Below are positions 63,157 through 64,000 of a stretch of 64,000 nucleotides of DNA, piece by piece. The stretch covers positions 372,001 to 436,000 of the forward strand of contig NZ_WMEU01000001.1 of the NCBI RefSeq assembly GCF_009856295.1, written 5' to 3'. A program made the position numbers and the translations under genes. Below the pieces are notes generated by a model, which did no database searches, was not told where the DNA came from, and saw only the letters and a program-made list of their open reading frames with translations. The first letter of the stretch is position 1, and every line of letters begins with the position of its first letter. Source of the stretch: Pontibacillus yanchengensis (lineage in GTDB: Bacteria; Bacillota; Bacilli; Bacillales; BH030062).

Positions 63157-64000
63157 TTATTTTGCCTCTAATTTTTCCAAATAATTCAATGCATCTTCAA
63201 ATGTATCAACAGGTACAATTTTCATATCTGTACCAATGTCTTCAGCAGTCTGTTTGGCTATCTTGTAGTTTGATCCTTCAGCTCCCTCTTCATTTGGAGC
63301 AAAGAAAACATCTACACCCTCTTTATCAGCAGCAACAACCTTTTTATCGATGCCACCAATTCTTCCTACCTCTCCTTCATAAGACATCTCACCTGTTCCA
63401 GCGAGTTGATACCCTTTTGTAATGTCCCGTTCTGTTAATTGATCATATATTTCTAACGAAAACATTAGACCAGCACTTGGCCCACCAATTTCTCCACTCT
63501 TAAATTTCACAGGTGGCTCAACCACAACATCCCGATCTGTGACTAGAGTAATACCAATAATAGCACGATCTTCTTCAGGATGTTTCACCATTTCTACAGT
63601 CTCTGTTATGGTTTCATCATTTCGTTCAAAAGTGATTTTGATTTCATCACCTAACTCCTTTTTCTTAACATATTCCAATAAATCCTCTGATTTTTGGATA
63701 TCTTTATCATCTACTTTAATGATCCGATCTCCTACCTTCAGAACGTCTTTTGCTGGAACGTCTGCCATGACGTGCATGACATACACTCCTTTATATTCAA
63801 TGTCCATCTTTTTATCAGCCGCTTCATAGGCAACTACAGTAGCCGCTTCCTGCGATGATTCCATCATTTGCAGCTGAGCATGTCTGTATTCGTTTTGGCT
63901 TACACCTTCAGGGATAATTTCTTCTTTTTCATAAATTTCATAATACGGTCGAAGCTTTGCCATTCCATACTGTAATATGGTAGCTTGCCCCCCCCTCACA
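63157..64000 (-). CDS. ylbL: SepM-family membrane serine protease (YlbL), 3' part
   Basis: PDZ plus Lon-type protease; in B. subtilis YlbL helps degrade the division inhibitor YneA after DNA damage, while streptococcal SepM processes a pheromone. The PDZ domain (MHVMADVPAKDVLKVGDRI) and the Lon Ser-Lys dyad (GGPSAGLMFSLE and GRIGGIDKKVVAA) are present. The N-terminal membrane segment lies beyond the right edge, so about 280 C-terminal codons are seen. Confidence 0.93.
   Translation of the reverse strand, partial: VRGGQATILQYGMAKLRPYYEIYEKEEIIPEGVSQNEYRHAQLQMMESSQEAATVVAYEAADKKMDIEYKGVYVMHVMADVPAKDVLKVGDRIIKVDDKDIQKSEDLLEYVKKKELGDEIKITFERNDETITETVEMVKHPEEDRAIIGITLVTDRDVVVEPPVKFKSGEIGGPSAGLMFSLEIYDQLTERDITKGYQLAGTGEMSYEGEVGRIGGIDKKVVAADKEGVDVFFAPNEEGAEGSNYKIAKQTAEDIGTDMKIVPVDTFEDALNYLEKLEAK

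Overview
The window is a contiguous piece of a low-GC Gram-positive, spore-forming Bacillaceae chromosome. The evidence is gene content and order: pyr operon, ileS/divIVA/ylm cluster, sigG-sigE-spoIIGA, ftsZ-ftsA, division and cell wall (dcw) genes, bshC, ylbL-ylbQ. Read from right to left it follows the Bacillus subtilis ylbL-to-yloI (coaBC) order almost gene for gene, so nearly everything is on the minus strand. The genus cannot be fixed from sequence alone; a marine or halotolerant relative (Pontibacillus/Halobacillus/Virgibacillus type) is only a guess. There are no tRNA, rRNA, CRISPR, phage or transposase genes.

Right to left: sepM/ylbL (cut by the window edge), a small exported protein, tmcAL, ylbN-rpmF, an enoyl-CoA hydratase-like gene, gerR, a GNAT gene, panE, a DUF3397 gene, bshC; then mraZ-rsmH-ftsL-pbpB-spoVD-murE-murF-mraY-murD-spoVE (wall precursor synthesis and septal/spore peptidoglycan); an AT-rich gap where murG and murB are expected; divIB-ylxW-ylxX-sbp, ftsA-ftsZ; spoIIGA-sigE and sigG (mother-cell and forespore sigma factors); ylmC-pgeF-ylmE-sepF-ylmG-ylmH-divIVA; a T-box and ileS; lspA-ylyB; the complete pyrimidine operon pyrR-P-B-C-AA-AB-K-D-F-E with three PyrR attenuators; a small membrane protein, a truncated CAP-domain gene, rqcH (plus strand), a Ca2+ P-type ATPase, an NCS2 purine permease with a PurR-like control region, yloC, remA-gmk-rpoZ, and the 5' part of coaBC.

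Departures from the expected layout are the most informative part. They are: (1) a family of GC-rich, structured, non-coding intergenic elements near 4.65-5.34, 24.03-24.30 and 32.90-33.57 kb, two of them composite with inverted-repeat ends; (2) loss of murG-murB from the dcw cluster and presence of murF in it; (3) a hairpin that buries the spoVE ribosome binding site; (4) a FadR-like palindrome over the coaBC promoter; (5) a three-repeat MraZ operator; (6) a CAP-domain gene remnant; (7) a crotonase-family gene lacking the second catalytic glutamate. I found no gene cluster that looks like an undescribed defence, toxin or biosynthetic system; the best candidate for something undescribed is the composite repeat family.
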